Assembly (NCBI RefSeq): GCF_900107845.1
Contig: NZ_FNRM01000014.1
Span: 1 to 56,675 of the forward strand
DNA: 56,675 nucleotides
Direction: 5' to 3'
Source of the DNA: Alkalimonas amylolytica
GTDB lineage: Bacteria > Pseudomonadota > Gammaproteobacteria > Enterobacterales > Alteromonadaceae
Numbering within the stretch: the first letter of the stretch is position 1; every line of letters starts with the position of its first letter. Shown piece after piece: positions 33,509 to 43,351 of the stretch. The notes under the pieces are model-generated. The model ran no database searches and was not told the origin of the DNA. It saw nothing but the letters and a program-made list of their open reading frames with translations. A program made the position numbers and the translations under genes.

Positions 33509-34723
33509 TTATTGTTGATAGCTGCCTAAAAACTGGGCCAGGCGTCCGATGGCTTGCTCCAGTTGTTCTTTATGCGGCAAAAACACAATGCGAAAATGAT
33601 CTGGTTCGGGCCAGTTAAAGGCCCGGCCATGCACCAGCAAGACTTTGTGCTGGCGTAAAAAATCCAGCACCATCAATTCGTCGTCTTTCACTTTTATTTT
33701 GCTGCGATCAATCTTCGGGAACAGGTACATAGCCCCTTTGGGACGGGTGCAGCTTAAGCCTGGTATTTGATTGACTTGCTGCCAGGCAGCATCCATCTGT
33801 TCGTACAGGCGGCCTCCCGGGGCGGTCAGTTCAAAAATACTCTGGTAACCCCCCAGCGCAGTCTGTACTGCATGCTGACAGGGTACATTGGCACAAAGAC
33901 GCATCGAAGCCAGAATGCGCAAACCATCGACATAATGCTGGGCCTGGCGCTTAGCGCCGGAGATAAAGAGCCAGCCAACGCGAAAACCGGCAATACGGTA
34001 GTTTTTTGATAAACCACCAAAGGTGAGCAGTAGCAAATCATCACACAAGGATGCGGTGCTGGTATGCTGGGCACCATCGTACAGAATTTTGTCGTAAATT
34101 TCGTCGCTTAACACCACCAACTGGTGCTGTCGAGCAATTTCCAATAAGGCCAGCAGTACTTCATCGGAATACACTGCGCCGGTTGGGTTGTTGGGGTTGA
34201 TGAGTACCAAAGCTTTGGTTTTTTTGCTGATTTTACTGCGCAAATCGTCCAGATCTGGTGCCCAGTCCTGTTGCTCATCGCAGCGATAATGTCGTGCTTT
34301 GCCTCCCGCCAGGTTCACGGCCGCAGTCCAGAGTGGGTAATCGGGGGAGGGGATTAAGACTTCATCATCGTTATTCAGCAAGCCTTGCAGCGCCATCAGT
34401 ATGAGCTCAGAGACACCATTACCAATAAAGACATCATCGGCATCGGCACCACGAATGCCACGCTGTTGATAGTACTGAGCAACAGCCACCCGTGCTGGGT
34501 AGATGCCTTGTGAGTCGGAGTAGCCCTGCGCGGTTGGCAGATTGTGGATCACATGCTTTAAAATTTCATCCGGTGCTTCAAAGCCAAAAGGAGCAGGGTT
34601 GCCAATATTGAGTTTTAAAATGCGGTGACCTTCTTCTTCCATCCGCTTAGCTTCTTGAGCCACCGGACCACGGATATCGTAACAAACACCTTCAAGTTTG
34701 CTTGAACGCTGAATGGGCTTCAT
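33509..34723 (-). CDS. alaA: Alanine aminotransferase
   Basis: 404 residues, the normal AlaA length. Fold-type I aminotransferase with INPNNPTGAVYS, SDEIYDKILYDG, and PLP lysine Lys240 in TFGGLSKNYRIAGFRVGW; IGNGVSELILMAL is also characteristic of AlaA. It converts pyruvate plus glutamate to alanine plus 2-oxoglutarate. First gene of an operon with the alanine symporter. The start is supported by closeness to the family N-terminus (SSKLEGVCYDIRGPV). Confidence 0.92.
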   Translation of the reverse strand: MKPIQRSSKLEGVCYDIRGPVAQEAKRMEEEGHRILKLNIGNPAPFGFEAPDEILKHVIHNLPTAQGYSDSQGIYPARVAVAQYYQQRGIRGADADDVFIGNGVSELILMALQGLLNNDDEVLIPSPDYPLWTAAVNLAGGKARHYRCDEQQDWAPDLDDLRSKISKKTKALVLINPNNPTGAVYSDEVLLALLEIARQHQLVVLSDEIYDKILYDGAQHTSTASLCDDLLLLTFGGLSKNYRIAGFRVGWLFISGAKRQAQHYVDGLRILASMRLCANVPCQHAVQTALGGYQSIFELTAPGGRLYEQMDAAWQQVNQIPGLSCTRPKGAMYLFPKIDRSKIKVKDDELMVLDFLRQHKVLLVHGRAFNWPEPDHFRIVFLPHKEQLEQAIGRLAQFLGSYQQ

Positions 34724-34784
34724 AGACTTTTTGCTTCAGTTTTTTATACGTCTGGATAGCCAGATACTACCTGAAGTTGCAGGG

Positions 34785-34815
34785 CAAAAGAAAGCCAAAA
34801 GCATCGCTTTTGGCT
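34785..34815 (-). terminator. Intrinsic terminator
   Basis: Stem AGCCAAAAGC/GCTTTTGGCT with loop ATC, followed on the minus strand by TTTCTTTTGC. It ends the gene at 34833-35453. Confidence 0.8.
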
Positions 34816-34832
34816 GTAAAGCAAAAGTTTTT

Positions 34833-35453
34833 TTAATCCTTATGAGTCAAACTAATATCGCCCACACCAACATTGGCCTTAAAAACTGTGCTACCGGGAC
34901 CACTCCATTCAAGGCTGCCCCCCACCAGATGCCGCTCGGATTTAAAGCTGCTGGGAGCATTGTGCAAATTAACATTACCGACACCAGCTGATAATTCAAT
35001 ACGTTGGAACTGCTCCGCATTAAGGCTGCTGCTGATCTGACCAACACCGACATCCACATCGTAACTGCTGTGGATACGGTTGGCGTAAAACTGCCCAACG
35101 CCAAGCTCTACCTTAACGGCCAACTCGGCTGGCAGCGTCAGTTGCCAATGTTGCTTGGTGTTATCTTTGGGAATACTCAGATGCAAGCGATCATCACGCC
35201 ATTGCTGCTTAAGCTCAACATCGCCGACTTTATGGCTAAAAAACCACCAGCGCTTTTCACCTCGTACCGTGACTTTAAGCTGGATGCGATCCGTATTGGC
35301 GGTATCAATTTGGATTTGGCCCACACCGACCTCCAGAGCCAGCAGAGTCAGAGCGGAGGCATCAATGTCCAATTCAAGTTGTTTTTCATCAGCAAGGGCG
35401 GTGTGCGTCACTGAAAAAGTCAGCAGCAAGGTAATAAACAGCAATCTTTTCAT
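34833..35453 (-). CDS. Exported beta-repeat protein (DUF4097-like)
   Basis: 206 residues with a signal peptide (about residues 1-21). The mature part repeats short strands ending in Gly-Val-Gly-Gln/Asp-Ile: LEVGVGQIQID, VELGVGQFYA, VDVGVGQISS, LSAGVGNVNL, ANVGVGDISL. This is typical of the solenoid DUF4097/adhesin-like putative outer proteins. Enzymatic function is unlikely. No operon partner. Confidence 0.72.
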   Translation of the reverse strand: MKRLLFITLLLTFSVTHTALADEKQLELDIDASALTLLALEVGVGQIQIDTANTDRIQLKVTVRGEKRWWFFSHKVGDVELKQQWRDDRLHLSIPKDNTKQHWQLTLPAELAVKVELGVGQFYANRIHSSYDVDVGVGQISSSLNAEQFQRIELSAGVGNVNLHNAPSSFKSERHLVGGSLEWSGPGSTVFKANVGVGDISLTHKD

Positions 35454-35735
35454 GGTGATTTCCTTTGGTTTGCGCTTAAAAAAGCATGGTTTTACACCAT
35501 TTAAGCACGAATCATACCAATAATTTATTTGTATTTAAGATCAACACTGTAGTACTACTTTTGGCTGAAAACTGCGCATCAAGTGTACAGAATAGTTCGT
35601 GCATTTGATGAATTCAGGGTAAAATAGACCACAAGAGTGCTGTTGACGCTTTTAAGTTAAAGCAAAAGGGCCTGGCTGACAAGCTAGTATCCAGAGGCAA
35701 CAGCCAGATAAATTTAAGCAGCGAAAAGGTGATTG

Positions 35736-36641
35736 ATGCGATTGTTGAAGTACCCTTTACTGATGGCAATAACAGCCTTGGTGTTGTATGCACTGTATTT
35801 TCCTTTTATGGATACTGCAGTACCAGAAGAGGAGCCGTTGGTCTGGCATGAGCCACTAGAACATCCATTGCGAACAGATGTGATGGGGTATGTCCGCTCC
35901 GAGCAGGTGCGCAAACGGCTGGCTTACCCAACTCCAGCACCTGCTAAAAAGCCCTTGCCGGATTTTGATGCTATTGCCGATATCAATGAAAAGAAACAAG
36001 CGTTTTTTGCTTACCTTGGGCCTCATGTAGCACGTGAGAATTCGCGTTTACGGGCTTTACGTAAGCAGCTGCTGGAAATGCAGGCCCAGATTGAAAAGCA
36101 TCAGCCGCTTACCGTGCAGGATTATGCATTCTTGTATGCCTTGTACGATGAGTTTCGGATGGACGTAGCCCATACCGATGACGACAGTTTCAACGAGCTG
36201 CTGCGCCGGGTGGATGTCCTACCGGCTTCTTTGGTATTGATGCAGGCAGCCAATGAATCGGCTTGGGGTACCAGCCGCTTTGCAGTCGAAGGACTTAACT
36301 TCTTTGGTCAGTGGTGCTTTCGTGAAGGCTGCGGCTTGGTACCTTTGTACCGCGGTGAAGATCAGTTCCATGAAGTGGCTCGCTTTGAATCTGCAGCTGC
36401 CAGCATTCGTAGTTATTTCTACAATCTGAATACTTTTCACAGTTACGAAGAACTACGGGATATTCGGGCGCAATTGCGTAGTCGGAATAAGCCGGTGCGG
36501 GGCGAGGATCTCGCTCAAGGGTTGCTGCGCTATTCTGAGCGGGGTGAGGATTACATTGCTGAAATCAGCGGCATGATCCGCTTTAACTGCCCCATTATGC
36601 TGGAAGTTCAACAAGTGGTGGCGATATCACCTTCTTGCTAA
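35736..36641 (+). CDS. Bax-type N-acetylglucosaminidase
   Basis: 301 residues from ATG 35736 (AAGGTG upstream); a TTG three bases earlier is in frame. An N-terminal membrane anchor (about 7-24) is followed by a Glu/Ala-rich linker and a glucosaminidase-family domain with the catalytic Glu174 in QAANESAWGTSRFAVEGLNF and GQWCFREGCG. E. coli Bax is the nearest described relative by domain; its physiological role is poorly known. It likely acts on peptidoglycan in the periplasm. Confidence 0.85.
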   Translation: MRLLKYPLLMAITALVLYALYFPFMDTAVPEEEPLVWHEPLEHPLRTDVMGYVRSEQVRKRLAYPTPAPAKKPLPDFDAIADINEKKQAFFAYLGPHVARENSRLRALRKQLLEMQAQIEKHQPLTVQDYAFLYALYDEFRMDVAHTDDDSFNELLRRVDVLPASLVLMQAANESAWGTSRFAVEGLNFFGQWCFREGCGLVPLYRGEDQFHEVARFESAAASIRSYFYNLNTFHSYEELRDIRAQLRSRNKPVRGEDLAQGLLRYSERGEDYIAEISGMIRFNCPIMLEVQQVVAISPSC

Positions 36642-36654
36642 ACAGCTCTCCAAA

Positions 36655-36685
36655 AAGCAAAAGCCAGCGAATGCTGGCTTTTTTG
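36655..36685. terminator. Bidirectional intrinsic terminator
   Basis: Stem AAAAGCCAGC/GCTGGCTTTT with loop GAAT, T-run on the plus side and T-rich on the minus side. It serves the Bax-type gene and the convergent ttcA. Confidence 0.88.
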
Positions 36686-36718
36686 TTGCTGCTGGTGCTG
36701 CTAGCAGCGCTGTGGTTT

Positions 36719-37639
36719 TTAGCTTAGCTGCACAATCTGTAAGCTCCCTGATGCAGTGGTCGTTTCGTCATCTTCCACCATCAGGGGGAGTGTAGGTAGG
36801 GCGATAGGATCAAATGCCGTATCACCTGCGTAAATTGCATCGGCTTTGGACAACTGCTTAAAATCAAACAGGTTGGCATCGGCTAAATGCGAAGGTACCA
36901 CATTTTGCAGTGCCTGGAACATGGTCTCTATCCGGCCTGGAAAGCGTTTATCCCAGTCTTGCAGCATCTCTTTGACCACCTGACGTTGCAGGCCATCCTG
37001 CGAACCGCACAAGTTGCAGGGAATAATCGGAAAGGCTTTGGCTTCTGCGTAGCGGGCAATGTCTTTTTCCCGGCAATAGGCCAGAGGCCGAATCACCATA
37101 TGCTCCCCATTATCACTCAATAGTTTTGGTGGCATGGATTTCATTTTGCCACCATAAAACATGTTCAGAAACAGCGTTTCCAGCATATCATCCCGGTGGT
37201 GGCCCAAGGCAATTTTGGTAGCTCCCAGCTCTTTGGCGGTGCGGTACAAGATACCGCGTCTAAGCCTGGAGCAGAGCGAGCAGGTGGTTTTCCCTTCCGG
37301 GATTTTTTCTTTCACAATGGCGTAGGTGTCTTCGGTGACGATTTTAAAATCGACACCGATCTGGCTAAGATAACCCGGCAGCACTTCGGCCGGGAAGCCG
37401 GGCTGCTTTTGATCCAAGTTCACTGCCACAATGGAAAAATCGATTGGGGCTGATAATTGTAAATTCAGCAGGATATCCAGCAAGGTATAGCTGTCTTTAC
37501 CACCGGATAAACACACCATAACTTTATCGCCAGCTTCAATCATATTGAAGTCGGCAATGGCCTGGCCGACTCCGCGACGGAGTTTTTTGTGCAGCTTATT
37601 TAGGCTGTACTGTGCTTTGGCTTGTGCAGAATGCGACAT
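36719..37639 (-). CDS. ttcA: tRNA 2-thiocytidine biosynthesis protein TtcA
   Basis: 306 residues. PP-loop SGGKDS (45-50), two Cys-x2-Cys pairs (Cys120/123 in TTCSLCSR and Cys208/211 in PCNLCGS) that hold the Fe-S cluster, and [22 protein letters not shown]. It thiolates C32 of certain tRNAs. A short C-terminal tail of about 40 residues is variable in the family. Its promoter candidate overlaps the uspE terminator. Confidence 0.95.
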   Translation of the reverse strand: MSHSAQAKAQYSLNKLHKKLRRGVGQAIADFNMIEAGDKVMVCLSGGKDSYTLLDILLNLQLSAPIDFSIVAVNLDQKQPGFPAEVLPGYLSQIGVDFKIVTEDTYAIVKEKIPEGKTTCSLCSRLRRGILYRTAKELGATKIALGHHRDDMLETLFLNMFYGGKMKSMPPKLLSDNGEHMVIRPLAYCREKDIARYAEAKAFPIIPCNLCGSQDGLQRQVVKEMLQDWDKRFPGRIETMFQALQNVVPSHLADANLFDFKQLSKADAIYAGDTAFDPIALPTLPLMVEDDETTTASGSLQIVQLS

Positions 37640-37650
37640 AACACCACCCT

Positions 37651-37691
37651 GGGAAAAAACGGCGCTCAGTATAGCGGATCCGGCGCCGTTT
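37651..37691 (-). terminator. uspE terminator
   Basis: AAACGGCGC (37657-37665) and GCGCCGTTT (37683-37691) form a nine-pair stem with a 17-base loop. On the minus strand it is followed by TTTCCC, just downstream of uspE. Confidence 0.65.
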
Positions 37692-37695
37692 CCAA
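37668..37695 (-). promoter_or_regulatory. Candidate ttcA promoter inside the uspE terminator
   Basis: On the minus strand TTGGAA (37690-37695) and TATACT (37668-37673) are spaced 16 bp apart. The -10 lies in the loop of the uspE terminator hairpin. Confidence 0.45.
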
Positions 37696-37716
37696 AGTGG
37701 TGAGTTTAGCTAAATG

Positions 37717-38646
37717 TTATTTCTCCAGCGGGCTGACAAAATTCTCAGGTTTCACTGCAAGTACATCACAATCCAGCCGGTCAATTACATGCTCAGCGGT
37801 ATTGCCGATAATGGCAGCCGAAAAGCCGGTGCGGCCTATGGTGCCAATTAACACCATTTCTGCATCGAGTTCGCGAGCAACTTTTGGGATGACATCCTCG
37901 GGCATGCCCTCCAGTACATGGGTATGATCATCATCAATACCATGCTGGCCAGCCAATTCTTTGACAGCATCAACATGGTGGCGTTTCATGGTGCTGTTGT
38001 ACTCATCCGGATTAAACTCCGGGATCTCAATGGCGATATTGACCGGGGTACCTGGGTAGGCATTGACCAGGTGCACTTGCGCAGACAGCATGCCAGCAAC
38101 GGCTTTTGCCTTGTTAATCAAGCGACTATTTAGTGATTTATGGTAGTCCTGTTCACTGCCGGCATTCACCGCCACCAGCACATTACCACCTTGAGGCCAG
38201 TCATGATCTTTTACCAGCAAGACTGGGCAGGGGCACTTGCGCAGCAGATGCCAATCAGTCGGAGTGAAGATCATTGATTTAAGCACATCGTGATCATGTG
38301 TACCTTTAAATACCATGTCGTAGCCTTCTTCGAGTACAGCTTTGACCATGGCTTCAAAAGGCCGGTTGTGCCACTCGACATGAATATCAATTACCAGGCC
38401 TTTTTCCCGATAGGGTGCAACCTGCTCACTGATCCAAAGCTCGCGATCTTTAATCACTGCCTGACGCATCGACTCGCGCTCTTCACCGGACAACATGGTG
38501 GTCATTTCGTAAGAGAAATCGTAAATGGATAAAAAAGCGGTCAGACTGCAATCCTGATAGCGGGCATATTCGACGGCCCGGTGCAGGGCTTTTTGTTGCT
38601 CAGTGGTGGGATCGATCACCACCATGATGTGTTGAGGTTTGGACAC
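37717..38646 (-). CDS. uspE: Universal stress protein UspE
   Basis: 309 residues from a GTG start with AAAGGAG seven bases upstream; longer ATG starts lack a ribosome site and add a non-homologous stretch. Two tandem Usp domains: domain 1 begins QHIMVVIDPTTEQQKALHRAVEYAR, and domain 2 ends with VPKVARELDAEMVLIGTIGRTGF and GNTAEHVIDRLDCDVLAVKP, the ATP-binding glycine pattern. It lies next to fnr, an arrangement shared with enterobacteria and Shewanella. Confidence 0.93.
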   Translation of the reverse strand: MSKPQHIMVVIDPTTEQQKALHRAVEYARYQDCSLTAFLSIYDFSYEMTTMLSGEERESMRQAVIKDRELWISEQVAPYREKGLVIDIHVEWHNRPFEAMVKAVLEEGYDMVFKGTHDHDVLKSMIFTPTDWHLLRKCPCPVLLVKDHDWPQGGNVLVAVNAGSEQDYHKSLNSRLINKAKAVAGMLSAQVHLVNAYPGTPVNIAIEIPEFNPDEYNSTMKRHHVDAVKELAGQHGIDDDHTHVLEGMPEDVIPKVARELDAEMVLIGTIGRTGFSAAIIGNTAEHVIDRLDCDVLAVKPENFVSPLEK

Positions 38647-38739
38647 AGTATCGCTCCTTTTGCTGCATTGCCTACTCATCAGTGTAGTCAATTTTCAGAG
38701 CATTGCCGAACTCAAAACATGCGTTGTATCAAACAGAAA

Positions 38740-38772
38740 GCAAATAAAAATGAAACGGTAAGGTACCGTTTC
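38740..38772 (-). terminator. fnr terminator
   Basis: Perfect stem GAAACGGTA/TACCGTTTC with loop AGG, followed on the minus strand by ATTTTTATTT. It lies just downstream of fnr. Confidence 0.85.
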
Positions 38773-38782
38773 AGATCGGATA

Positions 38783-39499
38783 CTAGCTGGCAATTGCTGC
38801 CATACCACCAAGCGCCGCTAAAGCTGTGTGGTTGACAATGGTAATAAATTTACCATCTACATGGATCAGCTCTTCTTTATGAAAACGTCCCAGTAAGCGG
38901 CTGATGGTTTCAACCGTTAAGCCGAGGTAGTTGCCGATTTCCCCCCGGGTCATGGTTAGGCGAAACTCTTTGCCGGAAAACCCACGGCTTTGAAAGCGCT
39001 GCGCCAGGTTGGTTAAAAATGCCGCCAGCTTTTCTTCAGCATTTTTTCGGTTCAGCAGCAGCATCAGCTGTTGATCGGCCGAAATATCCTGGCTCATCAA
39101 GCGCATCATTTGTTGGCGAAGCTTCGGCAGCTCACCCAGCAGTTGCTCCAGATTGTGGTAGGGAATTTCACAGACCATGGCCGTTTCCAGCGCTTGAGCA
39201 TAACTGACATGCTGCTGGGTGTTGATGGCTTCAAAACCCAGCACATCACCAGGCAAATGAAAGCCGGTAATTTGTTCTTCACCTTGCTCCGTCAGTGTAA
39301 AGGTTTTAAAAGACCCGGTACGGATGGCATAGAGTGCTTGAAATGGCCGGCCAGCTTCGAATAAGAAGTCGCCCTTATGCAACGGCTTTTTGCGCTGTAT
39401 GATGTCATCCAGCGTATCCAGCTCATTGTCATTCAGTGTAAAAGGTAAACAAAGCTGACTGAAGCCACAATCCTGACAGTTGATTGAAGAGTGCGCCAT
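38783..39499 (-). CDS. fnr: Fnr/EtrA oxygen-responsive regulator
   Basis: 238 residues. N-terminal Cys8, Cys11 and Cys17 ([11 protein letters not shown]), with Cys110 in TAMVCEIPY, supply the four [4Fe-4S] ligands. A cNMP-binding-type beta-roll (about 35-130) is followed by a helix-turn-helix ending [26 protein letters not shown], whose ETISR recognition helix is that of FNR. The long frame continuing upstream overlaps the SafE gene and is rejected. It probably controls the adjacent cbb3 genes. Confidence 0.95.
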   Translation of the reverse strand: MAHSSINCQDCGFSQLCLPFTLNDNELDTLDDIIQRKKPLHKGDFLFEAGRPFQALYAIRTGSFKTFTLTEQGEEQITGFHLPGDVLGFEAINTQQHVSYAQALETAMVCEIPYHNLEQLLGELPKLRQQMMRLMSQDISADQQLMLLLNRKNAEEKLAAFLTNLAQRFQSRGFSGKEFRLTMTRGEIGNYLGLTVETISRLLGRFHKEELIHVDGKFITIVNHTALAALGGMAAIAS

Positions 39500-39534
39500 A
39501 AGACATCCATAGTTGTCGCTATATTGGTGATAGC

Positions 39535-40212
39535 TTAAGAAACTAGCCGCGCCAAGGCAAGATAAACCGTATAAAAACCGTAACTGCCAAGCAGCAGGGC
39601 TGTGCTGTAGCGAAACCAGCTTTGTTGCTTTAGCTGATTCAGACGCGCTGCTAGCGTGGCAGTGAGCAGAATCGCGGGGAGCGTGCCCAGCCCAAAGGCC
39701 AGCATAATCCCAGCACCGGCGGTGGCGCTGCCACTGGCCAGGCTCCAGCTGAGCGTGCTGTAGACCAGACCACAGGGTAACCAGCCCCAGCATAAGCCAT
39801 AACCAAAGGCTTTGTAGGGGGTATTCAGCGGCATTAGCTTCGTGCTGATAGGTTGAATTCGCTGCCAAATGCCTTGCCCTAATCGCTCCAGATACACCAG
39901 GGCAGTGGACAGCCTGGCAATATAGAGTGCCATGGCAATGAGAAGCAGTCCTGCCAGCAAACGCAGCCAGACCATGGAAGCCCCGCCCACTTGCATGGCA
40001 ACCACGCCAAAGTAGCCAACCAGAGCACCAAAAAAAGCATAGCTGGTTAAACGGCCAAGACTCAGGAGCAACTGGAACGCAAAACGGCGTCGTGCTGACA
40101 TACCTGGCATAGAAATTTGCAGCGCAGCGACAATACCACCACACATCACCAGGCAGTGACTGCTGCCAATCAAGCCAATCAGCAGGGCTGCCATCAGATC
40201 AGCGGGGTTCAT
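39535..40212 (-). CDS. SafE/TauE-like membrane protein of the cbb3 cluster
   Basis: 225 residues from ATG 40212 (a GTG two codons earlier is possible). About six membrane helices with the N-terminal [17 protein letters not shown], a Cys-x3-Cys motif conserved in the DsbD/SafE-like proteins next to ccoS, and later [18 protein letters not shown], a second Cys pair. It overlaps ccoS by 14 bases. Probable role in copper or redox handling for cbb3 oxidase assembly, inferred from context. Confidence 0.8.
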   Translation of the reverse strand: MNPADLMAALLIGLIGSSHCLVMCGGIVAALQISMPGMSARRRFAFQLLLSLGRLTSYAFFGALVGYFGVVAMQVGGASMVWLRLLAGLLLIAMALYIARLSTALVYLERLGQGIWQRIQPISTKLMPLNTPYKAFGYGLCWGWLPCGLVYSTLSWSLASGSATAGAGIMLAFGLGTLPAILLTATLAARLNQLKQQSWFRYSTALLLGSYGFYTVYLALARLVS

Positions 40213-40414
40213 GGTCACTGTTGCTGGTTGTGTCGTCTGACTGGTCGGTTAATTTTGTGTTGGCAGGAGCCTTAGGCTCATCATCAAATAAAATACTAAA
40301 GCCCTGCTTATCCAGGTCGTCGAATTGTTTGCTTTTGACGGCCCAGAAAAATATGGCCAGTCCTATCATCACAAAAAGCACGGCGATGGGGATCAAAACA
40401 TAAATCACACTCAT
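40199..40414 (-). CDS. ccoS: Cbb3 oxidase maturation protein CcoS
   Basis: 71 residues: one membrane helix (about 3-25) followed by AVKSKQFDDLDKQGFSILFDD, the CcoS signature, and a variable acidic tail. Needed for cofactor insertion in cbb3 oxidases of other bacteria. It overlaps the end of ccoI by four bases. Confidence 0.92.
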   Translation of the reverse strand: MSVIYVLIPIAVLFVMIGLAIFFWAVKSKQFDDLDKQGFSILFDDEPKAPANTKLTDQSDDTTSNSDHEPR

Positions 40415-42792
40415 GACTTGAGTAACCTTAGTGAGTTGGACACCACCAACAAGGAGCTAAATGACATACCCAGCACGGCGATGTAGGGTGATACTAAGCC
40501 TACCACAGCCAGCGGGATGATGATCACATTGTAACCAACCGACCAGGCCAGATTTTGTTTGATGGTACGGGCTGCCAATTCGCCACCGCTCAGTAGGGTG
40601 GTCAACAGGCTCAGATCATTGCGCAATATCAGCACGTCGGCCTGATTTTTGGCCAGATCGGTACTACCTTGCAGGGTGACAGAAACATCGGCGGCATGAA
40701 AGCAGGCGCTGTCGTTAATGCCATCACCAATCATCATCACTTTTTGTTGTTGTCGGGTCAGTTGCTGGATCACCGTCACCTTTTGCTCTGGGCTGCAGCC
40801 TTTTTCCAGCCAATCAAACCCTAACTGCTCCGCGACCCGTTCTGCCTGACTGGAGCTGTCACCGGTTAGCAAACCCAACTGATAACCTTTGGCTTTGAGT
40901 GCCTGCAGCAAGGCGGGTACCTCTGGCCGCAGATCATCCTGCAACTCAATAGCCGCAAGAACCTTGTTTGCTACGCTCAGATAGACCATAGCGCCAGGGA
41001 TGGGCTCGGCGTGGCAAAAAGCAGCATTGCCTACCTGAACGCGTTGACCTTGCCACAAGGCAGAAATACCAGCGCCTATGCTAATTTGTACATCGCTGAG
41101 CTCCAGCGCCTGGTGTAAATACGGCTGAAAAGCCTTGCCGATTGGGTGTTCGGAATGCCGCTCCAGATTGGCAATTAGGTTCAGCAAGCTGGCGTTATCG
41201 TGCTCTGTAGCCAGCAGATGTACTTGATGTACACTAAAGCGTCCCTGTGTCAGGGTGCCGGTTTTATCAAACACAATCTGTTGAATGTCGGGTAGCCTGT
41301 CCAGCACCTGATTGTTTTTAATCAGAATATGCTTACGGTTAAGGCGCGCCAGTGAACAAGTGATGGCGGTAGGGGTGGCCAGTGCCAGTGCGCAAGGGCA
41401 GGTGGCCACCAGCACGGATAAGGTAACCCAAAAAGCCCGGCTGGCATCAATCCAGAAGAACCAAACCAAAAAAGTTGCCAAAGCGATCAGCAGCAAGCGC
41501 TCAACAAAATACTGCGCGAGCTCATCGGTTTTCTCTGCCAGTTTGGGTTTTTGATTCAGCGTATCTTGCTGCAAAGCAATGATCTGACCCAGCCTGGACA
41601 AAGCCAGCGGCTGGCTGACCTTAACCTGCAGCACGCCATCATGATTCACACTGCCAGCCAGAACGGCATCGCCACGCGCTTTTGCAATGGGATGGTATTC
41701 GCCGGTTAGCATGGACTCATCAACACTGCTGTTGCCGTCGAAAACCTCACCATCCGCTGGCAGGGTTTCACCGGCTTTCACCAAAATCAGGTCGCCTGGC
41801 AGCAGCCGTCTGGCCGAAGTGCTCTGCGGTTGGCCGTCGATCAGCTGGGTTGCTGTCACCGGCATGATTTTTAACAGGTTGCTGGTGGCATCCCTGGCTT
41901 TGGCTCTGGCCCTGTACTCAAAAAATTTGCCGAGCTGCAAAAAGAACACAAACATACAGACCGACTCAAAGTAGACTTCGCCGGTCTCAGTCAGGGTGGC
42001 ATAAGCCGATGCAAAGTAGGTGTAGTAGATGGCCAAACTGACCGGCACATCCATGTTCATTTTGCGGTTAACTATGCTGCGCCAGGCACTGGTGACAAAG
42101 GGCAGGGCAGCGTAAAACGCTACCGGAGTGGTGAGCAGCATGCTGATCCAGCGCAGGTAATCCTGATGCTCAGGGTCAATGCCAGTCCACTCACCAAAAT
42201 AGAGAGCGATTGCCAGCATCATCACTTGCATTGACAAGATACCGGACACTGCCAGCCGCTTTAGGTAGCGGCCAAGCTCTGCTTTGTGTATTTTTTCTTC
42301 CTGATCAGCAGCAAAGGGACTGGCCTGATAACCCAGCTTGCTGATTTCCTGCAGAATACGGCTTAATTTCAGCTGCTCAGGTAACCACTCAATTTGGGCT
42401 CGCTGAGTACCGGAGTTCACCGTGATACCGGCAACTCCTGTTAATTGTTTTAAGCGCCGCTCTATCAGCCAGGCACAGGCAGCGCAGCTGATGCCGCTGA
42501 CAGACAGCTCAATTTTACTGAGTTCGCCTTGCTTGCTGCTCAAATCGGCCAGCACATCCGGACTGTCAAAACTGGCCAGTTCTGTTGCCAAATCCGCTGG
42601 CATGGCATCGGCTTTGGTAGCAGGCTCGGTCCGAAAGCGGTAATAATCGCCGAGCCCTTGTTGAATAATGGTATCTGCTACAGCCTGGCAGCCAAGACAA
42701 CAGAAAGTGCGTTGTTGTTGTTCAAATTCCAGCACAAACTGCTGGCCGGTCAGTATCGGCTCATGGCAGTGAAAACAGCGTTCAGTTGGCAT
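40411..42792 (-). CDS. ccoI: Copper-exporting P-type ATPase CcoI (FixI)
   Basis: 793 residues. N-terminal zinc-finger-like RCFHCHEP and LGCQAV segment, an HMA domain with ISCAACAW (about residue 97), eight membrane helices with the CPC metal site (VATCPCALALATP), DKTGTLTQG phosphorylation loop, TGDSSSQAE and MIGDGINDSACFHAADV. It delivers copper to the cbb3 oxidase active site. All catalytic motifs are intact. Confidence 0.95.
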   Translation of the reverse strand: MPTERCFHCHEPILTGQQFVLEFEQQQRTFCCLGCQAVADTIIQQGLGDYYRFRTEPATKADAMPADLATELASFDSPDVLADLSSKQGELSKIELSVSGISCAACAWLIERRLKQLTGVAGITVNSGTQRAQIEWLPEQLKLSRILQEISKLGYQASPFAADQEEKIHKAELGRYLKRLAVSGILSMQVMMLAIALYFGEWTGIDPEHQDYLRWISMLLTTPVAFYAALPFVTSAWRSIVNRKMNMDVPVSLAIYYTYFASAYATLTETGEVYFESVCMFVFFLQLGKFFEYRARAKARDATSNLLKIMPVTATQLIDGQPQSTSARRLLPGDLILVKAGETLPADGEVFDGNSSVDESMLTGEYHPIAKARGDAVLAGSVNHDGVLQVKVSQPLALSRLGQIIALQQDTLNQKPKLAEKTDELAQYFVERLLLIALATFLVWFFWIDASRAFWVTLSVLVATCPCALALATPTAITCSLARLNRKHILIKNNQVLDRLPDIQQIVFDKTGTLTQGRFSVHQVHLLATEHDNASLLNLIANLERHSEHPIGKAFQPYLHQALELSDVQISIGAGISALWQGQRVQVGNAAFCHAEPIPGAMVYLSVANKVLAAIELQDDLRPEVPALLQALKAKGYQLGLLTGDSSSQAERVAEQLGFDWLEKGCSPEQKVTVIQQLTRQQQKVMMIGDGINDSACFHAADVSVTLQGSTDLAKNQADVLILRNDLSLLTTLLSGGELAARTIKQNLAWSVGYNVIIIPLAVVGLVSPYIAVLGMSFSSLLVVSNSLRLLKS

Positions 42793-42799
42793 GGTCTGC

Positions 42800-43288
42800 T
42801 TAGTAACCCAATTTCACTTCTTGCTCAGCAGGAACATCCAGCGTGACACGCAAACGCCATTCCTGGCTGTCGTCCGATACCACCAGTCGAAAGCGTCCAC
42901 GCGGTGTATGTGGCAGGGTAGCGACATAAAGCAACTCACCGCTGCGGGAAGCTTCAACTTTGAAGTCATTGGCGCCCAAGGTGGTATGGTGGAAGTCCAG
43001 GTGGATGGTCTCGTCCAGCACCGCATTTTCAGCAAAGCGCACCACAGCACGGTTACCAATCACCAGCACATGCGCCTCCAGGTTGCGCAGGGCAGCTTCA
43101 CGGTACTTTTCCAGTCGGTTGTTGATGGTACGGCCTTCACGGTAATAATCATCGACCACCATTTCCGGCTGATTTTGCATCATGATGTAAAAGGCCCAGC
43201 CACCACGAGCAAAGGCGATAGCTGGCAGTAGAATCAAAATCCACGGCCAGAGTTGCTTATACCAGGGTTTGGTATCGGTTTGCATCAA
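42800..43288 (-). CDS. ccoH: Cbb3 maturation protein CcoH (FixH-like)
   Basis: 162 residues with one N-terminal membrane helix (about 10-34, preceded by KPWYKQLWPW) and a periplasmic beta-domain starting MVVDDYYREGRTINNRLEK, the CcoH/FixH pattern. It begins a second transcription segment after the ccoP terminator, and ccoI follows eight bases later. CcoG, which usually precedes it, is absent here. Confidence 0.87.
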   Translation of the reverse strand: MMQTDTKPWYKQLWPWILILLPAIAFARGGWAFYIMMQNQPEMVVDDYYREGRTINNRLEKYREAALRNLEAHVLVIGNRAVVRFAENAVLDETIHLDFHHTTLGANDFKVEASRSGELLYVATLPHTPRGRFRLVVSDDSQEWRLRVTLDVPAEQEVKLGY

Positions 43289-43299
43289 GGGACTCCTCG

Positions 43300-43329
43300 T
43301 AAAAATAAACCCCGAATCCGGGGTTTATT
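43300..43329 (-). terminator. Terminator between ccoP and ccoH
   Basis: Perfect stem AATAAACCCCG/CGGGGTTTATT with loop AATC, followed on the minus strand by TTTTTAC. Confidence 0.88.
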
Positions 43330-43351
43330 CTATCCTAATCCAGGGTATGGA

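Noticed and set aside
39500-40144. Fnr extended at its N-terminus to 453 residues
   Set aside because: The extension is the antiframe of the SafE-like gene; the start at 39499 gives the normal length of 238 residues.
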